NCBI RefSeq assembly: GCF_003369915.1
Contig: NC_046674.1
Coordinates: forward strand, 9,548,001-9,612,000
Direction: 5' to 3'
DNA length: 64,000 bases
Source of the DNA: Drosophila miranda
Lineage: Eukaryota > Arthropoda > Insecta > Diptera > Drosophilidae
Shown here: positions 38,701 through 50,558 of the stretch, piece after piece
Numbering within the stretch: position 1 is the stretch's first letter
Layout: the number at the start of each line of letters is the position of its first letter
Notes under the pieces: generated by a model
Database searches by the model: none
The model's input: the letters and a program-made list of their open reading frames with translations, nothing else
What the model was told of the DNA's origin: nothing
Position numbers and translations under genes: made by a program

Positions 38701-39298
38701 GGCGTCCACAGCGCCGAGGAGATCGAGGAGTTCGGCAAGGACGACCTAAAGGTCCTCAGCGAGATGCTCGACTGTAAGCCGTTCTTCTTCGGCGACGAGC
38801 CAACCACCCTCGATGTGGTGGCCTTTGCGGTGCTCTCGCAGCTCCACTATCTGTCCAAGGATATCGCGTACCCGCTGCGCGACTACATGACCGAGAAGTG
38901 CCCCAACTTGATTGGACACGTGTCGCGCATGAAGGACAAGTGCTTCCCCGACTGGGATGAGATCTGCACGAAGCTGGACCTCAATGCGCACATTCCCAAG
39001 CCAGAGTGAGTAAAAGAAATCGGATGGAATCTAATCTCATTTCTAACCGAACTTGAATCTATTGTTGCAGACCCGAGACCAAGGAGGGCAAGGAAGGTGG
39101 CGAGCAGGAGAAATCAAATGAGCAGGAGGGCCCCGAGGGCGATAAGATCGAGAAGGAGTTGGAGAAGGACAAGGTACGTTCATGGAAATACATATTATTT
39201 TTGCAAAGCACACACTAACCAAATACTTATCTCTAAATTACCAGTCGAATGAGAAGGAGTCGACCGAGGAGAACAAAGAGAAGGAGGAAACAAAGTAA
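32744..39298 (+). CDS. fax: Failed axon connections (fax), GST-fold/metaxin-like protein
   Basis: Fax acts in embryonic axon development and interacts genetically with the Abl pathway (known for Drosophila fax). Exons are 32,744-33,172, 37,117-37,455, 38,662-39,005, 39,071-39,173 and 39,245-39,298, giving 422 residues. Residues 1 to about 98 are a low-complexity Ala/Pro/Glu/Lys-rich head. A thioredoxin/GST-N-like region follows (YLYQFSRTPLLPSLSPYCLKVE), then the conserved KKGQLPFIELNGEEIADSA and an all-helical GST-C part ending near SRMKDKCFPDWDEI. The tail is highly charged (Glu/Lys repeats) and encoded by two short exons. The exon 3 acceptor is uncertain: AAG|TGG (38,662) or CAG|GGC (38,671) keep the same frame, with or without Trp-Phe-Gln, and neither has a good pyrimidine tract. 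Read-through of exon 2 would add a short alternative tail. The introns are 3.9 kb and 1.2 kb. Confidence 0.95.
33173..37116 (+). other. 3.9-kb first coding intron of fax
   Basis: Rich in GT, CT and CAG microsatellites, with several GAGAG stretches. A 281-codon open frame at 35,600-36,445 is low-complexity and judged accidental. No nested gene is seen. Confidence 0.7.
37456..38661 (+). other. 1.2-kb intron of fax
   Basis: Begins with GTAACC and holds tandem GTGACA/CAGTGA units at about 37,490-37,518 and A-rich tracts near 38,600-38,640 just before the uncertain acceptor. Nothing coding is seen. Confidence 0.65.
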
Positions 39299-42119
39299 AT
39301 TCGCCGTTAGTTGTATTCATATGTATATCCCGATATATATACATATATACATATGCAGACGAGTCGGAAAGTCGAAGGAACGAAGGAAGAAAGGAGACAC
39401 CCACATACACACACATTATATATATATACATATGTAGTACGATACTATATAGTAAGGCCCTATATAGCTAGGCGCTGCGCTCTCATATATAAGCATTCAG
39501 ACATCGGACGACAAGCGTTTTCTAAGAGAAGAGATCAGTATAGAAGAAGACCCATTTACATTTAAAGTGAAAACGAAAGAAAAACCTAGGACAACTGTAA
39601 AGCAAAAAGCAGGCACAGACACAGAACTCTCACCATCAGCATCCGCAACAGAACGATCGATCCACTAAGTAAAACGAAAAGCGCAAGCAAATGCGGAAAA
39701 ACGTAAAACAAAAAAGTAAAAAAAACGTATATATATACAATAACGTAACGTAAAAACTTTGGACATCTTTTTTTTATATATATACACGATGACGTTTGTA
39801 TTACAAGAACAACAAAACAAAAAACCACAAAAAATTAACAAAAACAAAAAAACCAAAAAACCCAAAAAAAAAAAACAAGAACCGTAAAAAAACATTTAGT
39901 ATAAAATTATAAAAGTTTATACGTATAAATATTAAGAGGAGAGGACGACGGACAGAGGGAAAGAAATTATAAAAAATTAGTTAAAGAACTCGAATAAAAC
40001 ATAAAAGGAGAAGAAGAAGAAGAAAAAGAAGTGAGCAAAACGTGAGCAAAAAATGAGAGAGTAAAGAAAAGGAAGCCAGAACAGAAGATCATACAATACA
40101 CGCATTAATCATTAGTTTACATTCAAAGGCGATCTATATAATACACACATACACACTCTACACTCTCATCCAGATACACACACTAACACAGACACACAGC
40201 TACACTCACATATAGCATATGCAGCAAAAAATTGCAAAAGAACACGATGGTATTGTTTACTCTTCCAAAATTTGATTAAGCTTAAAGTAAATCCCGGAAC
40301 AAGTACGATGGAATGGGTAGGACGATTATATTATACATATATATGATATGGTATATGATATGATATATAGTGATGACGATGATGATGATAATGGCGTTGT
40401 AGTTGGGATGGAATGCAATGGGAATGAGAATGGGAATGGTATAGGAATGATATATAGTAGGGTTGATATGGATATGTGTAGGGGATTGGGTTTGGGCCCC
40501 CGTTTGCCGGCAATTAAGTTTATTTTTTATATATATATGATTGCAAATAGTAATTTCTGATTCTCGTGTGCAAATAATTAAACGAAACAAAAATGGATAC
40601 AAATTTATTACTTATAATTATATACATATAAAACCCTTATATAACGCCCATTATGCATATGTGTACATGTGTATAAACAAAAGAAAAAAAAAAACGCAAA
40701 ACAAACAAAACGAAAATTGCATAACGCATAAAGATACATTGTATGTTGGTTCTTCTATTATTATTATATATTATTATACTTTAACGATTATAAATACTAA
40801 TATGATTTACCCCCATAGTCCCTTTCGTATGGATCTGCTCAGAGCATTGGCTTTATCGATGTTTTTAACACACACACAATCAACAAACAAATCAAAACCA
40901 ATTCGAACCAAAAAAAACTATTGATCTAAACAAAAAAATACTCGGCACTAACATACGAAAAGAACAAAATTTATGATAATTTTTTGTATATTCTCTTTGT
41001 TTTTTTTTTTTTGGTACGTCCATTCAATTTTAGTTTGTCAACGTTTTGTCCTAAGTTAAAATTATGTTTATGATTCTGATTATGCAAATATATATATAAA
41101 TATGAACCTTATTTCTACTGTAATTAACGCTGCAACCACCACCCGCAACCCACAAGCCCCAAGCCACAACAAACCACGAGCCACAAGCAAAGCAAAGAAT
41201 CATATAAAACACCCCACACGAACCCACACAACTGTAGGAGGAAGAAGGACAACTCGATGAACTCATGCAATTCTCTCTCCGGGGGCGAATCGTTCTCTCT
41301 CTCTGTTTCTCTCGAACACTCTTTTCCTTGAAGGCGTTGCCTTGCCCCACTGGAATGGTTGGTTTACCTTTACGGTTAATGTTTTCGTTGTTGCTCTGCT
41401 TTCGCACTCATCTTTCCGCCCCGTCCATTCATCCCGAAGAATCAATACCCCCTCCCCGTAAGAATAGCAAAGATACAAAAAGAACAGCTGGAAATGGAGG
41501 AGAATGTACGAACCAAACCGAACGAGTGAATGAATGAAAGAAAGAAGTAGTCTTTTTTTTTAATAGGGTAGATCACAAACAACTAAGAAGAAGAGACAGG
41601 CAGGCGGACAGACAGTGGGAAAAGCGAAAGCGAAAACAGAATCCATTGAGGCGAAATGAAAACAATTTAGGAAAAGGTCAAGGCAAAAGAGAGAACAACA
41701 ACAAGAACAAGAAGAAGAAGAAGAGAAGGAGCGGAGCCAAGAAAAGACGAGCGAACGATCGATCCATCGATCCATGAAGAAAATCTCTTATAACGATACG
41801 ATTTGTAGACTACGCAAGTATTTTTATGTATTAAAGGTTATGTTGTAAGTTTTTATCACAATATTTGTATTGTAGCTCAGTGTTTTATATGATTATATAT
41901 AAAATGGATAACAAAAAAATGAAACAAAAACAAAACTGAAATGAAATGGAAAACCGAAAAAACTGAAATGAATCCGACAACCATAAAACCATAAAAAAAC
42001 AAAACCAAAACAAAATGAAACCCCCGGACAGAAGACCGAAAACGACAGACAAGAATGAAAGAAAGAAAAATTATTGTATTACATACATCTTATATATAAT
42101 AAATATGCTTCTTAATAAA
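39299..42119 (+). other. Long AU-rich 3' UTR of fax
   Basis: About 2.8 kb of A/T-rich, non-coding sequence continues without an obvious boundary to AATAAA hexamers at 42,098-42,103 and 42,114-42,119. It includes (AT)n, TATATATACA and A-homopolymer tracts, plus an internal AATAAA near 39,992. A long 3' UTR is usual for neural Drosophila genes. That the whole stretch is transcribed is inferred. Confidence 0.5.
42098..42119 (+). terminator. Distal poly(A) signals, probably of fax
   Basis: Two AATAAA hexamers, 16 bases apart, at the end of the A/T-rich stretch and just before base composition becomes mixed. Confidence 0.5.
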
Positions 42120-43809
42120 AAACAAAACAAAAACCAAAGCCCAGAAACTCGCCCACTGATTTATGATGGAGGATTTCCCAACGGACACGCACTGTCCCGA
42201 TAAGTGAGTCTTCCCTAAGCTGGGGTGGCTTTGCCCATATACCATATACCATATACCATATACCATTCGCCTAGCCTCAGGTCTGGGGTCTCGACCAGCC
42301 CCAGCCCCAGCCCAGGAAAGAGCACTGAAAAGAAGAAAAATTTAATTATGATACTCGAGTTATCTTTTGACATACACTCCTGATAACTTTAATTCAAGTT
42401 TGCTTATTCATATCTAAGTATTTCTGTCCACCAGTCATAGGTACTCGCTTATATACAATGCTATAATATTCGTTTCCGATAGCAACCGAACCCAACTGTC
42501 CGGACGGACAGCGTTGAGCGGAGGAACCCCACCGTAGAACCTGCATGGTCAGTGTTGTGGTCAATTATCAGGGTAGATGAATCAGAGGGGCTTTTAATTG
42601 ATATGATTTTTTCCAATTATAATTGATCTTAGTTAAGAAGTTAACCAAAGTAACTCAATTCAATTAAGCAGATAACTATTGAGAGGCGAAATCATTTCAG
42701 CTCTCTCGCCTGGTGCTCTGTGCTCTGGGCCCGTGCCTGAACTTTCTACTCCAGCTCAAGGTCACCTCCTCCCATGCACTGCTCGAATATATACTCGTAC
42801 ACACATACATAGTAGGATCTCCATGCACCCCAGATATGCCAATCAAATTGACATTCAATTCAGTCTCTGACCCAATAATATACGGTGGCTGACGGCCGAT
42901 AATCGATATTTGACCTAGGCCAATAAATTGTAGCTCCCGCCATACTCCTTGCTCTCGTGCTCCGCTCCATTCGAAACTGTTATTCAGAGCCCTCCTAATC
43001 AACAACTAATTTGATGTTCGACTAAAACGATTTGAGCCCCCCAAACAGAGTGGATGGGGATGCCAACTCCAACCAATCAATGCCAACACATCGAAGAATG
43101 GCAGAATGGCAGCCCCCTCTATGTATGTCGATGTTGATGTTGATGTCTATTCCTCTATCATATATCTCTTCCCCTCCCCTCCCCACCCCTGCGTGCGTGT
43201 CTCGTCCGCCTTGACTGTGACATTTTTGGCAATTTATTGAAGACGTATTCCAATCAGAGCAAATCATGCGAATATGGCAAACGGAATTTATTACCCAGAA
43301 TTTATTACCGAAGCCATCAAAAATAAAAGGTAAGTGTGATATCGCTTCGATCTGCTTCTGTCCTCTTTCCCTCTCTCCCTAGCGCGCTCCTTCGCTGAGG
43401 CGTAACCCATTTGGTGTAACTGTAACATATTAATACCCTGACCTGACGGAAGGCATGATTGTTCCTTCATCAGGCCTATGCAATGCAGACACATGATTGT
43501 TGCGTGTCCTAAGTGTGGCAGGAACTGTTGAAATGTGATCACAAGTCTCTGCAAGATCGAAGGATGATACAAATTCCATTATGATCTGATGAATTTTTCA
43601 TATGCCCTGGAAGCAATCTCTCTAAGAAGTGTATCATATGCTACGGCTTCCCGTTTGTTCTCATCCGTTTGTCCTTTGTGGTAGATATTTTTTTGCTGGC
43701 TGGAAGTTGGACAGACAGAAAGAGAGTGGGAGAGGGAGTCGGAGCAGGTGCTCAATATTGGCGTGCACATTGCATGCGGCGACAGGTGGGAAGGAGTGCG
43801 AGGGGGGAG

Positions 43810-43842
<33 letters not shown>

Positions 43843-44201
43843 GATAGATAAGTAATTCCATGGAGCATGCAGCGCAGTTGATGTCGGATCCGACTCCCAG
43901 CATTGAATTGGTGTTAAGCACGAACCGAACGAAATGGAAATGGGAGAATGGGAGAATGAGAATATAAAATCAGCAGTTGTCATTGTCATTGGAAATTGGT
44001 TGTGGAAGGGCAGAGGCACTGGCAGCGGCAGCAGCAGAGGTAGAAGGAGAAGGGCCAAAGGCATAGGCGGAAGGGAGATGAAAGACACGCTATCGAAAGG
44101 AGACGCGACGCGACGCTCATCCTCAGTTGCTGCTGCTCGCTGCAGGTGCTCGGTTCTCGTTCTCGCTTGTACTCTTATTACTCTCTTCTCTCGCTGCTGC
44201 C
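42120..44201. other. Spacer between fax and NSUN7
   Basis: Contains a 7-bp (CATATAC)n array at about 42,236-42,266 and a CAG microsatellite at 43,811. NSUN7 5' UTR exon(s) may lie near 44,000-44,200, where GCTGCAG|GTGCTC could be a UTR splice site. No coding gene is seen. Confidence 0.55.
43811..43844. repeat. (CAG)n microsatellite
   Basis: About eleven CAG units with one interruption (CAGTAG), upstream of NSUN7. Confidence 0.9.
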
Positions 44202-46862
44202 ATGACCAATCAGCTGTTCTTTCTCAGCCTCGCGGACATCTTCTCCGTGTATCCGGCCATCTTCAAGGAGCAGAGCAAAAAACTGAAAAAAATGAAGCAG
44301 ATCTATCTGCCCAGCGACGAGGAGTGGCAGGACAAAATGTACTACATGCTGCTGGAGATCCAGCGGCAGGTCAACGAGTCGCCGGAAGAGTCCACCCTCT
44401 CCCTGCAGGACATCCACAAGAAGGAGAAGCCCCTGTTCGATCCGCTGCGCATCACCAAGATCCTCACGCCCGGCGTCAGTCCCAATGGGCGACGCAGTCG
44501 CGTTCTGAAACACTGTCACGCCACCACCGTGAAGGTCCGCCTGAAGACAGGCGCCCGCTGGACTCTGCCCACCATCGGGAATGCCGCGAAACTGCTCCGC
44601 AAGCCCCCCATTCTCGTGCATTTTCGGAATGAGCACGAGATGCGATTGGCCTACTCTTTGATCTACGATGTCTTTCGATGTGGGTAGCCCCAAAATCTTT
44701 ATAGTCCAATCAGATCTCACATTCTTTCTGTTCCGTTATAGATAAGGTTGTCCTCTCTAATGCCTTGAACGATGTCTGTTTCTTTGAGCAGCACAGTCAG
44801 GTGGCTATCCATCTTTCACTGCCTATCCTATCCCTGGCTATATTTCCCCCATTCCCACTTTCAGTACCTCGAGGACGAGCAGCGTATATGGTTAATGCTC
44901 TTCGAGCTCCACGATCGCCAGTTCAAGGGCCGCAATTCCGAAGAGCAAGAGCTTCAGGCGAGCCTCTACAAGGAGGCAGAGGTCACAGGTTGGTTCGCAC
45001 AGATTATGTCCTTACAGAATCGCCTTTCACGTCTAAAACCCGAATAGATCTGGCGGGCGTGCTCTGGCAGCATCGTATACGACTGGCCGCCTCATTTTCC
45101 CGCATGAGAATAAAGGTGGGCGCCCTCCGCCTCTCGCAGCTACTCCCGATTCATCTGCAGAACGAAAAGGTGGCCATAGCAGCAGCCAATCCAGTGGTCA
45201 CCGGCTGGATCAATCCCTTTCTGGTGCGGTAGGTAGAAGCATCTCCTGAAGACCTCCTGAACCCCAAAACTCTACTCAAGTGAATCCCCAGCACCAAAGT
45301 GGAGGCGGATAGGATCCTTACGGAAATGGGCTTCACTGTCCATGGGCCGGACGATGAGCAGCCGCTGCTGGAGCAGCACTGCAAGTGGGACAACATCTGT
45401 CCGCTGGTCATCTCCTGCATACCCAAGGACCGCAGCGAGTTCACAAAGTCGGATCTGATGACCAAACATTACTTCATCATGCAGGTGGGTTTCGGTTCTG
45501 GCTGTGTTTTGTGTCACACGCGAGGCTAGCGGTATCAGTATCATGATTCAGTATCTGTCATAATTATCCGATCGTGATGGAATGATAATTGATAATGCCA
45601 CTACACGTACGAGTACACACACGATTGTACGAATTTCCAGAGCTGTAAATTGATAATTGTAGGTGTCATGTAATTATCTAGATTCTCCATTTAAACACTT
45701 CTTTCCTCTCTCTATCTCTCTCTCTCCTTTTAAGGACAAAAACTTCACCTTTGGCCCTGCCATTATGTCCAAAATGATGGATTATTTCGAGCTGGATGGC
45801 GACATCCTGCAGACGCATATTGGGTCGCCACGCTCCACCGCCTACTTGGCGGCCCTCTTCTACTCCATTAACCGCGTGAATAACTTCTACGTGTACGGAG
45901 CGGGGACCAATCTGAAGGACTATCGACGCTACATGGAGTCCATTGGCGTGAACAATATACGACTCTTTGGCGACGCCTTCACCTCCTTTCCGATGGAGTC
46001 CAATCGATTCCGCACTGTCGTGGGCATCTTCGCCACGCCCCCGAACTCTTTTAGTGCCATCTCGGATCCCATAGATCTGATCTGTTCGCGGGGCGGAGAT
46101 CTCAGCATGCTGGAGGTCCTCACCGAGTCGGAGGTCAGCGACGAGGGGCGCACGCGAGTGGCCCTGATCCTGGAGGAGCAGCTGCTAACCCTCACCATGT
46201 CCATGTCGCGGCCGCAGGTGCAGTTCGTCCTCTACCAGACGCACTCCATTGTGAGCACCGAGAACGAGGACATGGTGGAGCACGTCATCGAGCTGATCAA
46301 CAAGCTGGCCCTCGAGAAGCATCGCAATGCCTACAAAGAGGTGAAGCGGCTGGAGGCCCTGGCCGAGCTGGAGGCCGCCAACATCCCGGCGGCTGCCATG
46401 AGCAAGGATTCGCCCCGCAAAAAGGACAAACTGTCGGCCGAGGACAAGCGCAAGTCGCAGCCAGAACTGCCAGCCCCATCCTCTGCGCCGCCCCTGCCCC
46501 GTGTGGACAGCATCGATCTGATTGTCACCCCGGACATCGACGAGTTTGTCCAGGATACGGTGCCGGACATCTGCATCCATCAGGACAACTGCATCCGGCA
46601 GCAGACGACAGGCAGCTTCCTTTCCCTGGTGCGCCGCAAGAATCTCACGCATCTCAATGAGAAGTACCTCATCCGACGGGCCGAGCAGCGCGGCCTCTTC
46701 GGCAATCCCAAGAGCGACAAGGACAAGTCCAAGCCGAAGGCTGTGAAGCTGCAGGAGGTGGCCGAGCCTCCACAGCAGGACATGGGCTATGATCAGAGAG
46801 GATCTGCGTCGCACTCAAGTGCCCAACAGGTGGTGAGTAGAAGGTTTCGATTTAATGGCTAA
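44202..46862 (+). CDS. NSUN7: NSUN7 orthologue, RsmB/NOP-type RNA methyltransferase-like protein lacking the catalytic cysteines
   Basis: Exons are 44,202-44,679, 44,742-44,800, 44,865-44,988, 45,048-45,228, 45,292-45,484 and 45,735-46,862; phases agree and give 720 residues. The match to vertebrate NSUN7 is clear in MLFELHDRQF, the LAASFSRMRIK...LSQLLP segment, the GWINPFLV region and the tail GSFLSLVRRKNL...RAEQRGLFG. NOL1/NOP2/Sun enzymes use a motif IV Cys (P-x-C) and a motif VI Cys (T-C-S). Here motif IV reads ATPPNSFSAISDP (about 46,033-46,070) and motif VI reads YQTHSIVSTENED (QTHS at 46,236-46,247). Neither cysteine is present. The SAM-binding fold is recognisable (IGSPRSTAYLAALFY, FYVYGAG), so this may be a pseudoenzyme. 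The start could also be an ATG 75 bases upstream, but GCTGCCATGACC is the better context. The last codons may be replaced by another exon through the donor near 46,831. Confidence 0.85.
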
Positions 46863-47055
46863 GACGAGGACGAGTGGATCCCATTAAAGTAGAAGTGCAA
46901 AAGTAGGGTTCCAAAAGAGTTCAGCGATCCCAGTGGATATATGTGTGGAATGCCCTAAGTAGGCGATAAATAGATCCAATAGCGGGGAATGAGTAATACC
47001 CGTAGCAATCCAAGAACCAGACAAAACTGGAGGCGCAAGGCGTTAGACTTTACAC

Positions 47056-47061
47056 TTTATT
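47056..47061 (-). terminator. Poly(A) signal of Gagr
   Basis: AATAAA on the - strand (TTTATT on +), about 550 bases downstream of the Gagr stop codon. Confidence 0.6.
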
Positions 47062-47465
47062 GGTAAACAAAAAACAAAACATAAAATATATTTCGGGGTT
47101 GTAGGTGGGTTTGGTTATGGGAGATGGGGTGGGGTGGGGAATGTTCGGTTGGGGGCTATGTACACTTTGAGTCTTATGAGATAATAATTAACATGTCGGC
47201 ACGGTCATCGCATCGTATCGATTCGTCGTCATCTGCATCCACAATCACATCCACATCCACATCATCCGTATCATCATCATCATCATCATCGATTGAACTA
47301 ACTATTAGACACACTGCTTTGCTGCTGCGGTTGGGGCTGGGGCTGGGGCTGGGGTTGGGGGGTAATTAGCATGAGGCATGCACTCGACATCGATCCAATC
47401 TCCAAGCCTTGGCTTAGTCACAGGCCCAAGAGATTAGATCATGCGCTCCGCTTAGCTCATTAGCC

Positions 47466-47525
<60 letters not shown>
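47466..47525. repeat. (ATC)n microsatellite in the Gagr 3' UTR
   Basis: Twenty uninterrupted CAT/ATC units, with a shorter related run at about 47,270-47,290. In the Gagr transcript sense it reads (GAT)n. Likely length-polymorphic. Confidence 0.95.
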
Positions 47526-47610
47526 TGCCCTTCTCCCATCGCCCTCCCCTTGAGCTTTAAACCAGATTCGGGATCGGTTTGTGGGGTGAATCCTTCGTGG
47601 GGCTTCTCTT

Positions 47611-48708
47611 CTACTTCCGCCAGCTGCTGCCGGAACCCATGCTGGAGGTCTTCATGGAGCTCTTCTGGTTCTGGTTCTGATTCTTCTGCTGCTGATAGTT
47701 TGCCTTCACATCCTTCTTCGTATTGGAGTAGCCCATGCCACCCGTTCCGGCCATGCTGCCGCTGCTGGTGCCGTTGTAGCTGAAGCTGGATTTGAATGTG
47801 GGATTTCCGAGGCTCTTGAACATGGGACTCGTCTTACCCGCTCCCACGGCGGGCGCCGCCTGGTTATAGTAGCTCCTGGAGCTAGCGTTCTGGCTGTTGC
47901 CCTTGTCCGACATCTGGCGGCCGTAGCCCGCCGAGGACATGCCCAGACCCACTGCACCCATCCCGACGCCCAGACCCACGGTGCTGACGCCCACGCCGCC
48001 CATACCGACGCCGTAGGTGTGGTGGTGCTGCTTGTGGCTGGTGCTGAAGGTGGCCGCCTGTTGATCGCTCCCGAGGGAGCCGCTCTGGGTGTAGAACTGC
48101 TGCTGCACCTCCACGATGTAGCGGTAGGCCTCCTCCATGCTCTTGGGGTTGCGCCGCAGAATCATCGAGTGTGTGGGCTCGGGCAGGTGGTCGCGGAAGA
48201 CCTGCAGCGTGATCCGCTCGATGTCCTCGAGCGCGTACAGGGTGTCGTTGTGGGTGAGCTTCCGGTTGATTAGTCGATGCTTCAGCTTAGCCATTTTCTG
48301 GTAGTACAGCTCTATGTTCGAGTCCAGCACCGCGCTGCGGATCTTGTGGATCAGCGAGTAGCTGGACTCCCGCTCCGCGTAGTTGTACAGCAGCTGATCC
48401 TTGAGCTTCAGCCAGGACTCGGCCTTCAGCAGGTGTCCATTGGCATGACCATTCCCATTTCCATTGGCCGCCGGGGCACTCATCTGTCGCGTGAAGACCG
48501 CCTCCCTGGCCCGATCAGTGCACTTGTTCTTGATGTGTCCTATCAGCTGTGCCTTGTAGTAGTCGTCGAAGCTGTTGATGGCCGGCATCAGGGCCTCGAT
48601 CCGCTGCAGGAACGGCGGCAGCTTCCCAGGATCGCTGCCATCGAAGTTCTCGATGAGCTTCAACCGACTGAGCACCTGGTTATATTTGTTCACAAACTCG
48701 GGATCCAT
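47611..48708 (-). CDS. Gagr: Gagr, host gene domesticated from a retroelement gag
   Basis: Intact, intron-free coding region of 365 residues. The first roughly 230 residues are helical and of gag capsid type as in Ty3/gypsy errantiviruses (GKLPPFLQRIEALMPAI, IGHIKNKCTDRA, DTLYALEDIERITLQVF, DHLPEPTHSMIL). The rest is a Gly/Ser/Met/Tyr-rich tail, then a basic Lys/Gln/Asn-rich end. No CCHC zinc knuckle, protease, pol or env is present and no long terminal repeats flank it. This matches D. melanogaster Gagr (CG4680), a single-copy gene conserved between species and reported as stress-responsive. Its place in a conserved run of host genes, and the clean reading frame, argue for a host gene rather than a recent insertion. 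A GC-rich coding body and a good Kozak-like context (GCAATGGAT) support the start. Molecular role not certain. Confidence 0.88.
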   Translation of the reverse strand: MDPEFVNKYNQVLSRLKLIENFDGSDPGKLPPFLQRIEALMPAINSFDDYYKAQLIGHIKNKCTDRAREAVFTRQMSAPAANGNGNGHANGHLLKAESWLKLKDQLLYNYAERESSYSLIHKIRSAVLDSNIELYYQKMAKLKHRLINRKLTHNDTLYALEDIERITLQVFRDHLPEPTHSMILRRNPKSMEEAYRYIVEVQQQFYTQSGSLGSDQQAATFSTSHKQHHHTYGVGMGGVGVSTVGLGVGMGAVGLGMSSAGYGRQMSDKGNSQNASSRSYYNQAAPAVGAGKTSPMFKSLGNPTFKSSFSYNGTSSGSMAGTGGMGYSNTKKDVKANYQQQKNQNQNQKSSMKTSSMGSGSSWRK

Positions 48709-50558
48709 TGCCTTTCTATTCCTTTCCTTTTTCGAGGGGGAGGGAGGGGGGGTAACGGAACTAATGTTCTAGAGAGAGCAGAGCTGAGCAGTGCAGTGCG
48801 CGATCACGGCGGCGTTTCAGGCGCGACTGTTTCCAAATTCGAATTTGGGGAGCAGCGCCAGTGCCAGCGGCCACGGCAGCCAGTCAATAATTGTTGTGTA
48901 TGGAAAAACAGATTTTAGATTCTTACAAATGTATAAATTAACATTCATTAACATGAATTTTACTTGGGAGAGGGTCTTCTCCCAACAATGACAACCGCCC
49001 GAAGCCCCGAAGCACCAAAGCACCCGAACACCCAAAAGCCGAAAACCGAAACAAAATTGCGAATTCAAAAACCGAGAACCGTGCAACCGTCGTAGTCGTA
49101 GTCGTCGTCGTCGTCCCCAGCGATCCCAATGAACTGAACTGAAACGCAGAACGGAACACAGCGGCAGCCATTCATTGTGGTTGTGGGAGTTGGTTGAGGG
49201 CGCCGCTGAATCATACATAGAGAGACACAAACAGAAACACAGACACAAACAGAAACAGAAACACTGCCAGGGAGACATGGAGACAGGGAGACATGGAGAC
49301 ACGACACCCCCTTAGATATAGCTGCCAGATACTCTACGCGCACAGATAGTGACACACAAACACAAGCACAACAGCCCGCGACACGCACATGCACGTACCG
49401 TACCGTGTACCGTACAACATCGAAAGCGACAATATATTTACAAATAAAAAGCGCACACAAATCGCTTGAATCGAAAGCGTTGAGATTTGTTTAATTGCGC
49501 CTGTCATCAGGCAGTATCGTTTCAGGAAAGCAAAGCGTTTAACGTGTTTTGTTTCAGTGATCGAACGAAACGGGACTTTTCGAAGTCGAAGTTTCGAAGT
49601 CGACTGCTGGGGAGAGAGGAATGGAATGCACTAAATAATACGCCGAGTTGGTTTTTTTTTTTGCATGCAAATTAAATCACAGAAATTGCATTCAAGGTCC
49701 TTTTTAATTTCTGATTTCTAATTTCTTAAAAAGAAAACAATGAACAAAACAAATTGCTCATCGCTTGATCTGCACTCAATCGACCCCAGAACCCCCAACC
49801 CCATCCCATCGGCGACCGCATCTAATTCAGCTCGATTGCCTCCAATCTTGACGCAGACTCACGCACACACACAGTCACAGTACACCTTTATTAGAGCCGG
49901 CAATGCCCGCGCCCGCGCCCCCGCAACCCGCAACCCACATCCCGCACCCCATGGAGCTCGATTTTAAGGTCCGCTGCGCCGGCGTGCGCGGGTTCAACTA
50001 ATTAGCAACAATTTCTGAGCGTTAGCGGCTTGTAAAACTGTTTAATACTTGTACTAGAAAAAAAAACACCAGAAAAGGAAGGCTAGCCATAGGGGGGGCA
50101 CGAAGATTTAGATACTCTTAAGAGCCTGTAACAATGGAATTATCTTGAGAATCAAATATATTTTCTCACAAAGAATCGTAAAAGCTGTAGGGTACAGTAA
50201 TATGTGATTCAGATACAGCATACTTTGTGGGCTCGAAGATGCTTCCTGCTTCATTGCGTGGCAAAAGTCTGCACCAAATCGTGATACCCTTCTCTGCATA
50301 AGGGTACACCGACTAGTCGGCGAGGACGCTAAAACACAGACAGAACGGACAGAGAGAGAGAAAGAGACAGAGAGAGAGAGGAGGGAGAGCGGGAGTGGGG
50401 CGGCTGCTTCGATTTGATTATAGTGTTAATTTGAATCGCGACTCTAAGCTGATAAGCGGATTTAATTGCAATCAACTTCGAGTTGGATGACTCCGCTGTC
50501 GGATCGCATAAATAAGCCATGAGAATAGGAGCTTACAACTGTAATTTTTACAGCAATT
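48709..50558. other. Spacer upstream of Gagr
   Basis: Carries the Gagr promoter and 5' UTR region (48.7-49.6 kb, with CA/GAAACA-rich tracts) and then A/T-rich sequence. GATAAG motifs cluster near 50,451, 50,594 and 50,661. No clear coding exon is seen. Confidence 0.5.

Larger units (their letters stand above)
46863..47610. other. Convergent 3' regions of NSUN7 and Gagr
   Basis: The two stop codons face each other across 748 bases. The Gagr poly(A) signal at 47,056-47,061 (-) means the 3' UTRs probably lie close together or overlap. GGGGTTGGGGCTGGGG-type and ATC repeats occupy the middle. Confidence 0.6.

Noticed and set aside
32744..39298. Assignment of the 32.7-39.3 kb gene as a CLIC chloride channel or ordinary GST
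   Set aside because: The GST-like fold is shared, but the charged head and tail and the KKGQLPFIELNGEEIADS block are those of failed axon connections.
47611..48708. Active retrotransposon or endogenous virus at the Gagr locus
   Set aside because: There are no LTRs, primer-binding site, pol or env, and the frame sits in a conserved host-gene order, so it is a captured host gene.
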